Positions 52,071-59,715 of a stretch of DNA of 64,000 nucleotides are shown here, piece by piece. The notes beneath the pieces were generated by a model, which did no database searches, was not told where the DNA came from, and saw only the letters and a list, made by a program, of their open reading frames with translations. The stretch spans positions 2,140,432 through 2,204,431 of the forward strand of contig NZ_CP011402.1 of the NCBI RefSeq assembly GCF_001643775.1, written 5' to 3'. This DNA is from Denitrobacterium detoxificans. Lineage in GTDB: Bacteria > Actinomycetota > Coriobacteriia > Coriobacteriales > Eggerthellaceae. The translations under genes were made by a program, and so were the position numbers. Each line of letters opens with the position of its first letter. The first letter of the stretch is position 1.

Positions 52071-53675
52071 CTAGCCCAGCAGCTCCCGCACGTCATCCAC
52101 GTAGTCCTCGATAAGTTCGGGCGGTTCCGCTGCCGCATCCACCACGATGTCCCCAAACTCGTCGAAGAGCTTCTCGTTCACCGATTCAGCCAAAAGCGAA
52201 GCCATGACGCCATGCGTGCGCTGGAAGTCGCGCACCGACCCACCTTCCAAGAGCACGCGCAAAAAGGATTGCTCGTCGGAAGAAAGGCCACATGGTGCGC
52301 CTTGAGCCCCATCGTCGGACTCGAGGGCCCGCTCGAGCGCACGCTCTTGCGCGGGTTCTGCGGACTGGGCCTCAACCTCGGCTGCAGTACCATGCGCTTG
52401 TGCCTCCGCCGCCGCGCCGGTACCCGCAACACGCACGTCAAGCGCGTCCAGCTCCTCTTCTTCCACGATCAGACGATCCCGCGTGACGTCCGCCGCCGCA
52501 CGGATGGCGTCCAGCCTGCCCAGATCAATGTGAACCGCGCGCTCCTGCGCCTCGCGACGAGCGCGAAGCAGTTCGCGCGCTTCGTCGCGGATCGCCTCGA
52601 CGATGTACTTCGTGCTCACGGGAGCCGCCAGCTCGCGCGTATCGCCATACTCCTGGCGCATGATGGCATCCACCGTTTTCAGGAAATCGCCTATCCACGT
52701 CTTCGCTTTGCGCGGAGCGGGATAGCGCACGCGCGTCCACGCGCCCGCGCGGCAATACACATGGTCGATGGGCCCAATGCGATAACGATAGTCCCCACGC
52801 TTCAAAGGGTCGGAGAAAATGGCGCGATTGAACGGCTGGTATATAACGGGCTTGCGATTCCCGAACAAGCGGTCGGGCAAGGTACGCGAAAGCTTCGTAT
52901 GATGCCGAGCCACCACCCGAAACACCGAAACCGCAACCTTGCGATAATCGTCCCCATGCTCGGTAACAAACGCCGACGCGGACACGCGATACGCCGAGAA
53001 GCGCGTAAGGGCCGCATACAATTCGTCATCGGAAGCGCCCTCCCACTGCATCACCGTAAGCCGCGCCTCGTCTTCCAAGCGCATCGGAAGCTTGCGCAGC
53101 AGACTCGATGGCAAATCGTAGTAGACAACGTATGCGTCAGCCCATTCGTCCACATAGCGCCCAATGGCGAAGTCGAGCGCACGATACGCATCGCCAAATG
53201 CGACAAGCTGGTCGAAGCCGGCGCGCGCATCATCCACGCCCACTTGGTTAATGAGCTCGTAGAGATACACGAACGCATACGACAACGACGTTGGCTGTAC
53301 GTCTCCCGCACGAACCCGCGCGCGCCACGTGAGATACGTGCGCAGCTGGTCGTTGTTCATATCGTCGTACGTTGGGTAGTAGTGGCTAAATTCCGCCTTG
53401 CCCGCAAACTCGTCGGAACACGCAGCGAGCACTTCCGCCTCGCGCACAAAGCGCTCCGTGACCGTGAGCCTTCGAAAATCGGGATCCTTCGCCATTTCGC
53501 GCACCCGACGCACTTCGCTAGGAACAAACTGCGAAAGCTGATTCGCAGTCATGAGTATGGGCTGGTCGGAATAGACGGTATCGCTAAACGCGGAACGCTC
53601 CCCCAGCCGAGCGGAAAGCTCATCGCGCAAAGCGCGGATGCGATCGTGCTGCGAGGGATTGAAACCCCGTTCCAT
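52071..53675 (-). CDS. TerB_N/TerB_C domain protein
   Basis: 534 residues. The N-terminal TerB_N region shows YYPTYDDMNNDQL at residues 99-111, TYLTWRARVRAGD, and SYAFVYLYELIN at 132-143. A basic middle region follows (PAPRKAKTWIGDFLK), then a coiled Arg-rich stretch (DEARELLRARREAQERA) and a TerB_C-like end. TerB-type domains occur in tellurite/stress and phage-defence gene sets. It is not a TerB alone but the large N/C variety that often neighbours a DUF2791 ATPase and helicase. The ATG is 2 nt after the upstream lipoprotein stop, so translation is coupled. Confidence 0.8.
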   Translation of the reverse strand: MERGFNPSQHDRIRALRDELSARLGERSAFSDTVYSDQPILMTANQLSQFVPSEVRRVREMAKDPDFRRLTVTERFVREAEVLAACSDEFAGKAEFSHYYPTYDDMNNDQLRTYLTWRARVRAGDVQPTSLSYAFVYLYELINQVGVDDARAGFDQLVAFGDAYRALDFAIGRYVDEWADAYVVYYDLPSSLLRKLPMRLEDEARLTVMQWEGASDDELYAALTRFSAYRVSASAFVTEHGDDYRKVAVSVFRVVARHHTKLSRTLPDRLFGNRKPVIYQPFNRAIFSDPLKRGDYRYRIGPIDHVYCRAGAWTRVRYPAPRKAKTWIGDFLKTVDAIMRQEYGDTRELAAPVSTKYIVEAIRDEARELLRARREAQERAVHIDLGRLDAIRAAADVTRDRLIVEEEELDALDVRVAGTGAAAEAQAHGTAAEVEAQSAEPAQERALERALESDDGAQGAPCGLSSDEQSFLRVLLEGGSVRDFQRTHGVMASLLAESVNEKLFDEFGDIVVDAAAEPPELIEDYVDDVRELLG

Positions 53676-53677
53676 GA

Positions 53678-55165
53678 CTACCCAACGTTCACGGCGATGC
53701 CTGCGGAATGGACGATCCACGCCACGCCCGCGGAATCGTTGAGCCACGCGCTTTCGAAGTCGGCGCGCGGATACGTGCGATGCACATCTCCCGCCTGGCT
53801 CGAAGCGGTCGCGGGCTCCTCGGCAGCTTCGTCCGAAGAGGCAGATGCGGATTCAGGCGACTCGGCACCGCCTTCGGCAACTGGCTCTTCGCTAGAGGCA
53901 ATGCCCTGGTCGGCAGCGGAAGCCGCCTGCTGGGCAGCAACGGTTGAAAGCGCAGGGGCAACTCCGGCCGGATCGTTCACGATAACGTTGCCCTCATCGT
54001 CGATGCCGCACACAACCATGGCGTGCGCCGCCGCTTCGTAGCCGGCGTCGGGTACGTTGCCCGACGTGACGTTCAGCTGAACGGCAACGGGCACGCCCAA
54101 CTCGAGCACCTGCTCCAGCTGAGCCAAACCCGAAAGGCGGGTAGCGTAGGCCACCAAGCCCCGCGAAGCGCACAGCGACGTAGCGAATACGGAAGTGTCG
54201 TACGACTGCATTTGAGCGTCGACCATATGCGCGGCGGCCCATGCAACCCGCTGATCGGACGCAAACCCCAAGGCAGAAAGCTCGTCCTCGGACGGGCCGG
54301 CATTCCACCAGTCCAGAAGCATGGCGCACGCAGCAGGGGCACTAAACTCGGGGCCCTCCGCCGCCGCAGTCGCGCTGGCGCGCACCTGGGAGTACTGGGG
54401 TACGTCGATGGGGTCGATGCCGCCTTCGCCCGCATACTCGGACAGCTCGGCATCCTCATCGAACAAGGTAGCCACCAGGCTGGCCATATTCAGGGAGGGC
54501 GCGGCGTCTTCGCCCAGAGGGCGCATAAGCGTCGCGCGCATCTGCACGTTATAGAGCCGGCGCTCTTCCGCCGCCTCGAACACGCAGGCGGACGTGCTTC
54601 CGGCCTCGGAAGACTGCTGAACCGAATAGCTGCTCAGCGCGCCATCCTCGCCTTCGGCCGCGCCGCTCCAACGAGCAAGCGCAAGCCAATCGCTGAGCGT
54701 GCCATCCTTGCGGCGCCCGCGCACCTCGATTTCGAGCCAACAACCTGCGGGGATGGTAGCGCCCCACGACGCCATGAGCTCGGTCGCACCGAAGGAAAGC
54801 TCCAATTCGGGGGAAATCCACGTACCCACTTCGAAGTCGATGTCGACGGGCTTCTTCGCGTAGTCGTCGGAAAGCGTACGCACGTCGAGCACCGCCGTGG
54901 AATCGAGCACAGCATGCCCCGCAGCATCGAGCGTAAGACCGCTGAACGTACCCTGATCGAGCTTGTTCGCGCCGCGCCACACCGTAAGACTGATGTAGCG
55001 CGAAAGATTCGCGCTCTTGGACGCGCGCGAGCCATTGCTGCTCGACCCTGACTTCGCCACGCACCCCGGCAGGGCAAGCGCAGCCGACCCGGCAACCGCC
55101 GCACCGGCACACAGGGAAACGAACCTGCGACGCGAAAGACTATGCGAAGAGAAATCGGGCACCAT
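53678..55165 (-). CDS. Tat lipoprotein with C39-like papain fold; catalytic Cys apparently replaced by Ser
   Basis: 495 residues. A twin-arginine signal (SLSRRRFVSLC) and lipobox LPGC (Cys35) predict export and lipid anchoring. A 170-residue beta-rich N-terminal domain precedes a C39-like region: where the family has W-C-S-P before a TxxAM helix, this reads FSAPAACAMLLDWW, placing Ser275 at the nucleophile; His381 (AAHAMVVCGID) and IVNDPAG are retained. A Ser/Glu/Ala-rich insert interrupts the C-terminus. It may be a binding pseudoenzyme. AAGGAG precedes the ATG. It is directly upstream of, and coupled to, the TerB gene. Confidence 0.72.
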   Translation of the reverse strand: MVPDFSSHSLSRRRFVSLCAGAAVAGSAALALPGCVAKSGSSSNGSRASKSANLSRYISLTVWRGANKLDQGTFSGLTLDAAGHAVLDSTAVLDVRTLSDDYAKKPVDIDFEVGTWISPELELSFGATELMASWGATIPAGCWLEIEVRGRRKDGTLSDWLALARWSGAAEGEDGALSSYSVQQSSEAGSTSACVFEAAEERRLYNVQMRATLMRPLGEDAAPSLNMASLVATLFDEDAELSEYAGEGGIDPIDVPQYSQVRASATAAAEGPEFSAPAACAMLLDWWNAGPSEDELSALGFASDQRVAWAAAHMVDAQMQSYDTSVFATSLCASRGLVAYATRLSGLAQLEQVLELGVPVAVQLNVTSGNVPDAGYEAAAHAMVVCGIDDEGNVIVNDPAGVAPALSTVAAQQAASAADQGIASSEEPVAEGGAESPESASASSDEAAEEPATASSQAGDVHRTYPRADFESAWLNDSAGVAWIVHSAGIAVNVG

Positions 55166-55214
55166 ACACTCCTTAATCCATTTCGCAAGTATACCGCACG
55201 CATATGGGGCAACG

Positions 55215-55254
55215 GCATCCTGCGAACGCGGCAACAAAGCATCACCGCAGGATG
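55215..55254 (-). other. Inverted repeat between the ClC gene and the C39-like lipoprotein gene
   Basis: CATCCTGCG and CGCAGGATG are 9-bp perfect arms around a 21-nt loop in the 99-bp gap after the ClC stop. No T-run follows on either strand, so it is either a weak terminator for the ClC-channel operon or an operator for the lipoprotein-TerB pair. Confidence 0.45.
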
Positions 55255-55264
55255 AGAATGCAGC

Positions 55265-56542
55265 CTATTCCGCGCGCAGGGGCAAGGGAATCTTCGCCCC
55301 CAGAAGCGCCGCCACCACAACCAGGGGCAGACTTTGCAACGGAAAGCAGAGAAGCAGCAGGCAGACCGCGAGCAGGGGCTTGCGCGTAGTTGCTCCGATG
55401 AATGCCGAAGCCGTGGCGGTAACCGCAAACAGGGGGTCTACCCCCGTAAGCGCCGCCAGGGCAAAGCCCGCCACGACGCCCGTGAAGATGTTCGGGAAGA
55501 TGGTGCCGCCTCGCCAGCCCGCGCCAATGCATAGCGGCGTTGCCGCGCACTTCAGAACGGCCGTTGCGGCAAGCACGCATGCGGGTAGGCCCACCCACGT
55601 TTGCGCAATTTCACGACACTGCTCTTCACCCGAAAAGAGCGTCAGCGGCAAGACCAGGTAGAGCGCGCCCAAGACCAGGCCGCAGAGCGCGGCGAACAGC
55701 ACCGGCCGCTCTTCGGCATGCGCGCCTACACGATGGGCGAGCCGCGTTGCCAGATGCGATTCCACGCCCAGCGCGTACCCCACCACCACAAACAGCAGCG
55801 CCCAGGGCAACTGGGCAACGTCAAACGCGAAGGAATCGAATCGGGGCAGGCCACCCATCTGGCCCAACATGAGGGATGCAAGCCACAGACCCAGGAAAGC
55901 GCCCCCTGCTGCGGCAACGTACAAAACTACCTTCACGACACGCCGAAACGTGAACAACCGCGGATTCGGCTCGCCCGACATAGCCTCGCGCGCAGCGACA
56001 ATGCCCGCAAAGGGGGCGCCGAACACCGCGGTAAGCGTAGCCGAGACCGTGACGTCCGCCAGGGATTTCGCCCCCAGGCCCGCGCGGCGCAGAGAATCGC
56101 CAATCCATGTGACGAGCGCGGCAATAATGCCCGTAAGCCCCGCCTCGGGGCCGATGGAGCCACCGAACATCAGGGGCAGGAGAAACAGCGCGACCGTGGC
56201 GAATGGGCGCTCCAAGGTATATCCGCCCTCGCTTTTGACCCGGGCGAAAACCTCGCTCAGCTCTTGCGGGGCGGCATGCGTGCGCTTCGAAACGTAGCCT
56301 ATGAGCGCACCCCCTGCGGGACACACGAGCAGGGGCAACCACCACGCGCCCACCGCACGAGGGAGGGTATCCCACATGAAGGTGACGCCGATGTTCATGA
56401 CGCGCAGCAGCAAAGAGACCAGCACGCCCACCACCAGCCCCATGACCAGCGATACCGCAATCAGGGCGCATATACCCGCTATACGTGGGGCACCTTCCGG
56501 CGACGCGCCGTACTCCCCCACCAAAGGACGGCTATCGTTCAT
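55265..56542 (-). CDS. ClC-family chloride channel or H+/Cl- antiporter
   Basis: 425 residues with the ClC pattern: FGGSIGPEAG carries the glutamate (E148-equivalent) that gates Cl- and carries H+ in antiporters, then GAPFAGIVAAREA, and GWRGGTIFPNIFTG. Retention of the gating Glu suggests proton coupling and a role in acid resistance or charge balance. The start lies within the end of the K+ channel gene; the ATG at 56542 is preferred, with one two codons earlier possible. Confidence 0.9.
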   Translation of the reverse strand: MNDSRPLVGEYGASPEGAPRIAGICALIAVSLVMGLVVGVLVSLLLRVMNIGVTFMWDTLPRAVGAWWLPLLVCPAGGALIGYVSKRTHAAPQELSEVFARVKSEGGYTLERPFATVALFLLPLMFGGSIGPEAGLTGIIAALVTWIGDSLRRAGLGAKSLADVTVSATLTAVFGAPFAGIVAAREAMSGEPNPRLFTFRRVVKVVLYVAAAGGAFLGLWLASLMLGQMGGLPRFDSFAFDVAQLPWALLFVVVGYALGVESHLATRLAHRVGAHAEERPVLFAALCGLVLGALYLVLPLTLFSGEEQCREIAQTWVGLPACVLAATAVLKCAATPLCIGAGWRGGTIFPNIFTGVVAGFALAALTGVDPLFAVTATASAFIGATTRKPLLAVCLLLLCFPLQSLPLVVVAALLGAKIPLPLRAE

Positions 56543-56966
56543 TGCCATTCCGCTTACGCAAGCGCTTGATCTGGTCGGAAAGCTCCTGCAACTCGGCCTT
56601 GGACAAATCGGGAAGATGCTCGAGGCGATCGATGAACACCGCCACGCTCTCCCCCTTGCGAGCATGCATAAGCTCTTGGCTATAGCTGACCACCGCACCC
56701 GTGAGCACAGCGACAACGAAAACGCTCGTAACGCTCAGGAGCACCGACACGACACGCGCCAAGGGAGAGGAAACGGTTATGTCCCCAAAGCCAATGGTGC
56801 TCACGATTTCGAAGCAGTACCACATGGAATCGCCCAGCGTGGGAATGGCGGGCTCGAACAGCCACACTAGCACCGAGCAAAGCAGAAAAATCACGGCGAA
56901 GCCGACAACAGCCCGGTTCAATCCGGAATGCTGCATTACCGCACGTATGAGGCCATATTTGAACAT
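56532..56966 (-). CDS. Two-helix potassium channel
   Basis: 144 residues: two hydrophobic helices flank a pore loop with selectivity filter TIGFGD (residues 57-62), the signature of Ion_trans_2-type channels that act as tetramers. The C-terminal 45 residues are charged helices (LPDLSKAELQELSDQIKRL) with no RCK domain. AGGAG precedes the ATG. The stop overlaps the ClC start, so the two channels are translated together. Confidence 0.9.
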   Translation of the reverse strand: MFKYGLIRAVMQHSGLNRAVVGFAVIFLLCSVLVWLFEPAIPTLGDSMWYCFEIVSTIGFGDITVSSPLARVVSVLLSVTSVFVVAVLTGAVVSYSQELMHARKGESVAVFIDRLEHLPDLSKAELQELSDQIKRLRKRNGNER

Positions 56967-57105
56967 GAGAACACTCCTGTCCTTGCTTTGCGCATATTAT
57001 ACCCGCCAATGCGCCGTCACCTGGGGAAGGGCTTCCCTGCGCATAAGCTCTATTGCTTACGAAAGTGTCATGTTCGAATTCAAGCCAACGGGTATGATGG
57101 ATGCC

Positions 57106-57780
57106 ATGGACACGCAGGCCAACATATACATCGTCGAAGACGACGCAACGCTAGCCGAGGGGCTTTCCAACCTGCTTCGCTTGCAGGGGTACAACCCCAC
57201 ATCGTGCTCGAATTTCGCGAACGCGGCAAACGAGGCGCTGGAGCAGGCACCCGACTTGGTCGTGCTCGACCTGAAGCTACCTGGCACCAGCGGGCATGCC
57301 ATCTGCCGCGCCATCCGCGAGCGCAGCAGCGTGCCCATCGTGGTGCTCACCTCGTCAGACGTGGAGTTCGACGAGGTCATGGCCCTGCAGCTGGGCGCCA
57401 ACGACTACGTTACCAAGCCCTACCGCCCCGCCGTGCTGCTCGCACGCATCGATGCCATCCTGCGCAGGTCGAACGCGAAATCGAACCTCATAGAGCACGC
57501 GGGCGTCACGCTCGACCTCACGTCGGGCACCGTGGCAACCCAGGAACGCAGCGTAGAACTCACGCGCAACGAGCAGCGCATCCTGACCATGCTCATGGAA
57601 AACCCGGGCGCCATCGTCACGCGTCACGAACTGCTCTGCGAGCTCTGGGAATCCGACGCATTCGTAGACGACAACACGCTCACGGTGAACGTGAACCGCG
57701 TGCGCCGCAAGCTTGCCTCCATAGGCGTGCCGGAATCATTCCTGGAAACAAAGCGAGGCCAGGGCTATGCCATCCAGTGA
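57106..57780 (+). CDS. OmpR-family response regulator, Bce-type
   Basis: 224 residues. Receiver domain: acidic pair near residues 11-13, phosphoacceptor Asp55 (LVVLDLKLPG), Lys in YVTKPY. A C-terminal winged helix follows (LTRNEQRILTMLMEN, VNVNRVRRKL). It pairs with the next kinase, which starts 14 nt before its stop, and with a Bce-like ABC pair. Several in-frame ATGs (57070, 57094, 57097) lie just upstream; the one chosen is closest to the domain edge and the exact start is uncertain. Confidence 0.9.
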   Translation: MDTQANIYIVEDDATLAEGLSNLLRLQGYNPTSCSNFANAANEALEQAPDLVVLDLKLPGTSGHAICRAIRERSSVPIVVLTSSDVEFDEVMALQLGANDYVTKPYRPAVLLARIDAILRRSNAKSNLIEHAGVTLDLTSGTVATQERSVELTRNEQRILTMLMENPGAIVTRHELLCELWESDAFVDDNTLTVNVNRVRRKLASIGVPESFLETKRGQGYAIQ

Positions 57781-58834
57781 CGCGCGCTATACGCCCGCTG
57801 CGTACCTCGCCGATCGCGCGCCCATCATCGCCCTCCTCGCGCTCGCGCTGTGCATTCTCACACTAGCGCTTTCGGCATTTGGCATATCGGTGCAGGGAAT
57901 CACACTTTGCATCGCCATTCTGGCCCTCTGCGACGCAGGAGCCCTTGCGCTTGGCTACCTGCGACAAGCGCGCTACTTCCGCACGCTCGAGCAAGCCGCG
58001 GAACGCATCGAGCGCGCAAGCGAGCTAGCGGGGCTGCTGCCCCTTCCTCACTCCCTCGAAGCGCAAACGGCGCATAGCGCAATCGAACTATGCACCCTTG
58101 CCGCAACGCGCGAGATCAGCGACGAGCGGAAGGCAACGAGCGACTACCGCACCTACGTCGACCTATGGATTCACGAGGTGAAAACGCCCATCGCCGCCGC
58201 GAAGCTCCTTGTCGCGGGCATGCACGGCCCCGAAGCCGACAAGCTGCGCCTGGAAATGGAGAACATCGAGCATCAGGTGGAGCAGGCGCTCTACTACGCA
58301 CGCTGCTCGGACCTCACGAACGACTACCACATCACCAGCATCCCCCTGGCCGGCACCGTGCGCGAGGCATGCAAACGGCACGCGAACCTGCTCATCGCAA
58401 GCGAAGTGCAGCCCAAGCTCGACATTCCCGAGGAGCTCGAGGTCCTCGCCGACGAGCAATGGCTCCTGTTCATGTTGGGCCAGCTCATCACGAACGCCGC
58501 GAAGTACGGAGCGAGCTCGGTCACGTTTTCCGCGCGCCAGCACAACGAGAACACGAGCGCGGGCCACGTTGACCTTACCGTAGCCGACGACGGATGGGGC
58601 ATCCCCGCCGCAGACGTGCCGCGCATGTTCAACCGTGCGTTCACCGGGCAAAACGGTCACCGCGCCGGCAGCTCCACGGGCATGGGGCTCTACCTCTGCG
58701 CCGTCATGTGCGACCGTATGGGCATGAAGCTCACCGTCGGCTCCGAAGAGGGCGTCGGCACGCGCGTGACCATCGGCTTTCCGCAAAATCGCGCAAACGA
58801 ACAGCTATGTGACAAAAACGAAAGAGACCTGTAA
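57767..58834 (+). CDS. Intramembrane-sensing histidine kinase, BceS-like
   Basis: 355 residues. Two helices (about 18-40 and 42-64) with almost no external loop mean it cannot sense directly and relies on the ABC transporter, as in BceS. The phosphoacceptor His136 is in LWIHEVKTPIA, and the ATPase has NAAKYG, DDGWGIP and TGMGLYL. It overlaps the regulator gene. The module probably responds to antimicrobial peptides that bind cell-wall precursors. Confidence 0.9.
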   Translation: MPSSDARYTPAAYLADRAPIIALLALALCILTLALSAFGISVQGITLCIAILALCDAGALALGYLRQARYFRTLEQAAERIERASELAGLLPLPHSLEAQTAHSAIELCTLAATREISDERKATSDYRTYVDLWIHEVKTPIAAAKLLVAGMHGPEADKLRLEMENIEHQVEQALYYARCSDLTNDYHITSIPLAGTVREACKRHANLLIASEVQPKLDIPEELEVLADEQWLLFMLGQLITNAAKYGASSVTFSARQHNENTSAGHVDLTVADDGWGIPAADVPRMFNRAFTGQNGHRAGSSTGMGLYLCAVMCDRMGMKLTVGSEEGVGTRVTIGFPQNRANEQLCDKNERDL

Positions 58835-58903
58835 GCCCAATCGATGGCGACGCTTCGAATGGGTTTCTAGCATGGTAATCGCCACATACGAAAGGAGATC
58901 GCT

Positions 58904-59707
58904 ATGGCAGAAACCATCGCGCAAGCACGCATCGGAAGCACCGGGCAGCAAGACCGCCCCGCGCTTTCGGTTCAGAATCTGGAAAAGAGCTTCGGCGGCA
59001 AGGACATCATCACGCGCGCCCTGGCGGGCATTTCGTTCGAGGTAGAGAACGGCGAGTTCGTGGGCATCATGGGCCCCTCGGGCTCGGGCAAGAGTACGCT
59101 GCTGAACTGCATTTCCACCATTGATAGGCCCTCGGCGGGCGAAGTCACGGTGAATGGCGTACAGCTGTCCCGCCTGCGCGGAGGCGCCCTCGCTCGCTTC
59201 CGCCGCGAAGACCTGGGCTTCGTCTTCCAGGATTCGAACCTGGTCGACACGCTCACCGCACGCGAGAACATCGAGCTGGCGCTTACCATTCAGCGCAAAT
59301 CGCCGCGCCTCATCCGCACTGAAGTCGAAGACATCGCCGAACGCCTGGAAATCACCAGCGTGCTCGACAAGATGCCCCATCAGATGTCGGGTGGCCAGCG
59401 TCAGCGTGTCGCCGCTGCGCGCGCCTTCGTGGGCAACCCCACCCTCGTGCTGGCCGACGAGCCCACCGGCGCACTCGATTCGCGCAGCTCAACGCATATG
59501 ATGGAACTGCTCGATACCATGAATCGCGTCACGAAGACCACCATCATCATGGTCACCCACGACCCCTTCGCGGCAAGCTGGACGCACCGCATCCTGTTCA
59601 TTCGCGACGGCAAGCTCTTCAACGAGATTCGCCGCGGCGACCTTTCCCGCAAGGAATACTTCAGCCAGATCATGGACGTCATGGGCTTCCTGGGTGGGGA
59701 GGCGTAG
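58904..59707 (+). CDS. Bce-type ABC transporter ATP-binding protein
   Basis: 267 residues. Walker A MGPSGSGKST, Q-loop VFQDSNLVD, signature MSGGQRQRVAAARA, Walker B LVLADEPTGALD and H-loop VTHDPF are intact. It drives the FtsX-like permease encoded next. CGAAAGGAG precedes the ATG. It belongs to the MacB/BceA group that removes or shields peptide antibiotics from lipid targets. Confidence 0.93.
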   Translation: MAETIAQARIGSTGQQDRPALSVQNLEKSFGGKDIITRALAGISFEVENGEFVGIMGPSGSGKSTLLNCISTIDRPSAGEVTVNGVQLSRLRGGALARFRREDLGFVFQDSNLVDTLTARENIELALTIQRKSPRLIRTEVEDIAERLEITSVLDKMPHQMSGGQRQRVAAARAFVGNPTLVLADEPTGALDSRSSTHMMELLDTMNRVTKTTIIMVTHDPFAASWTHRILFIRDGKLFNEIRRGDLSRKEYFSQIMDVMGFLGGEA

Positions 59708-59715
59708 TCATATAT

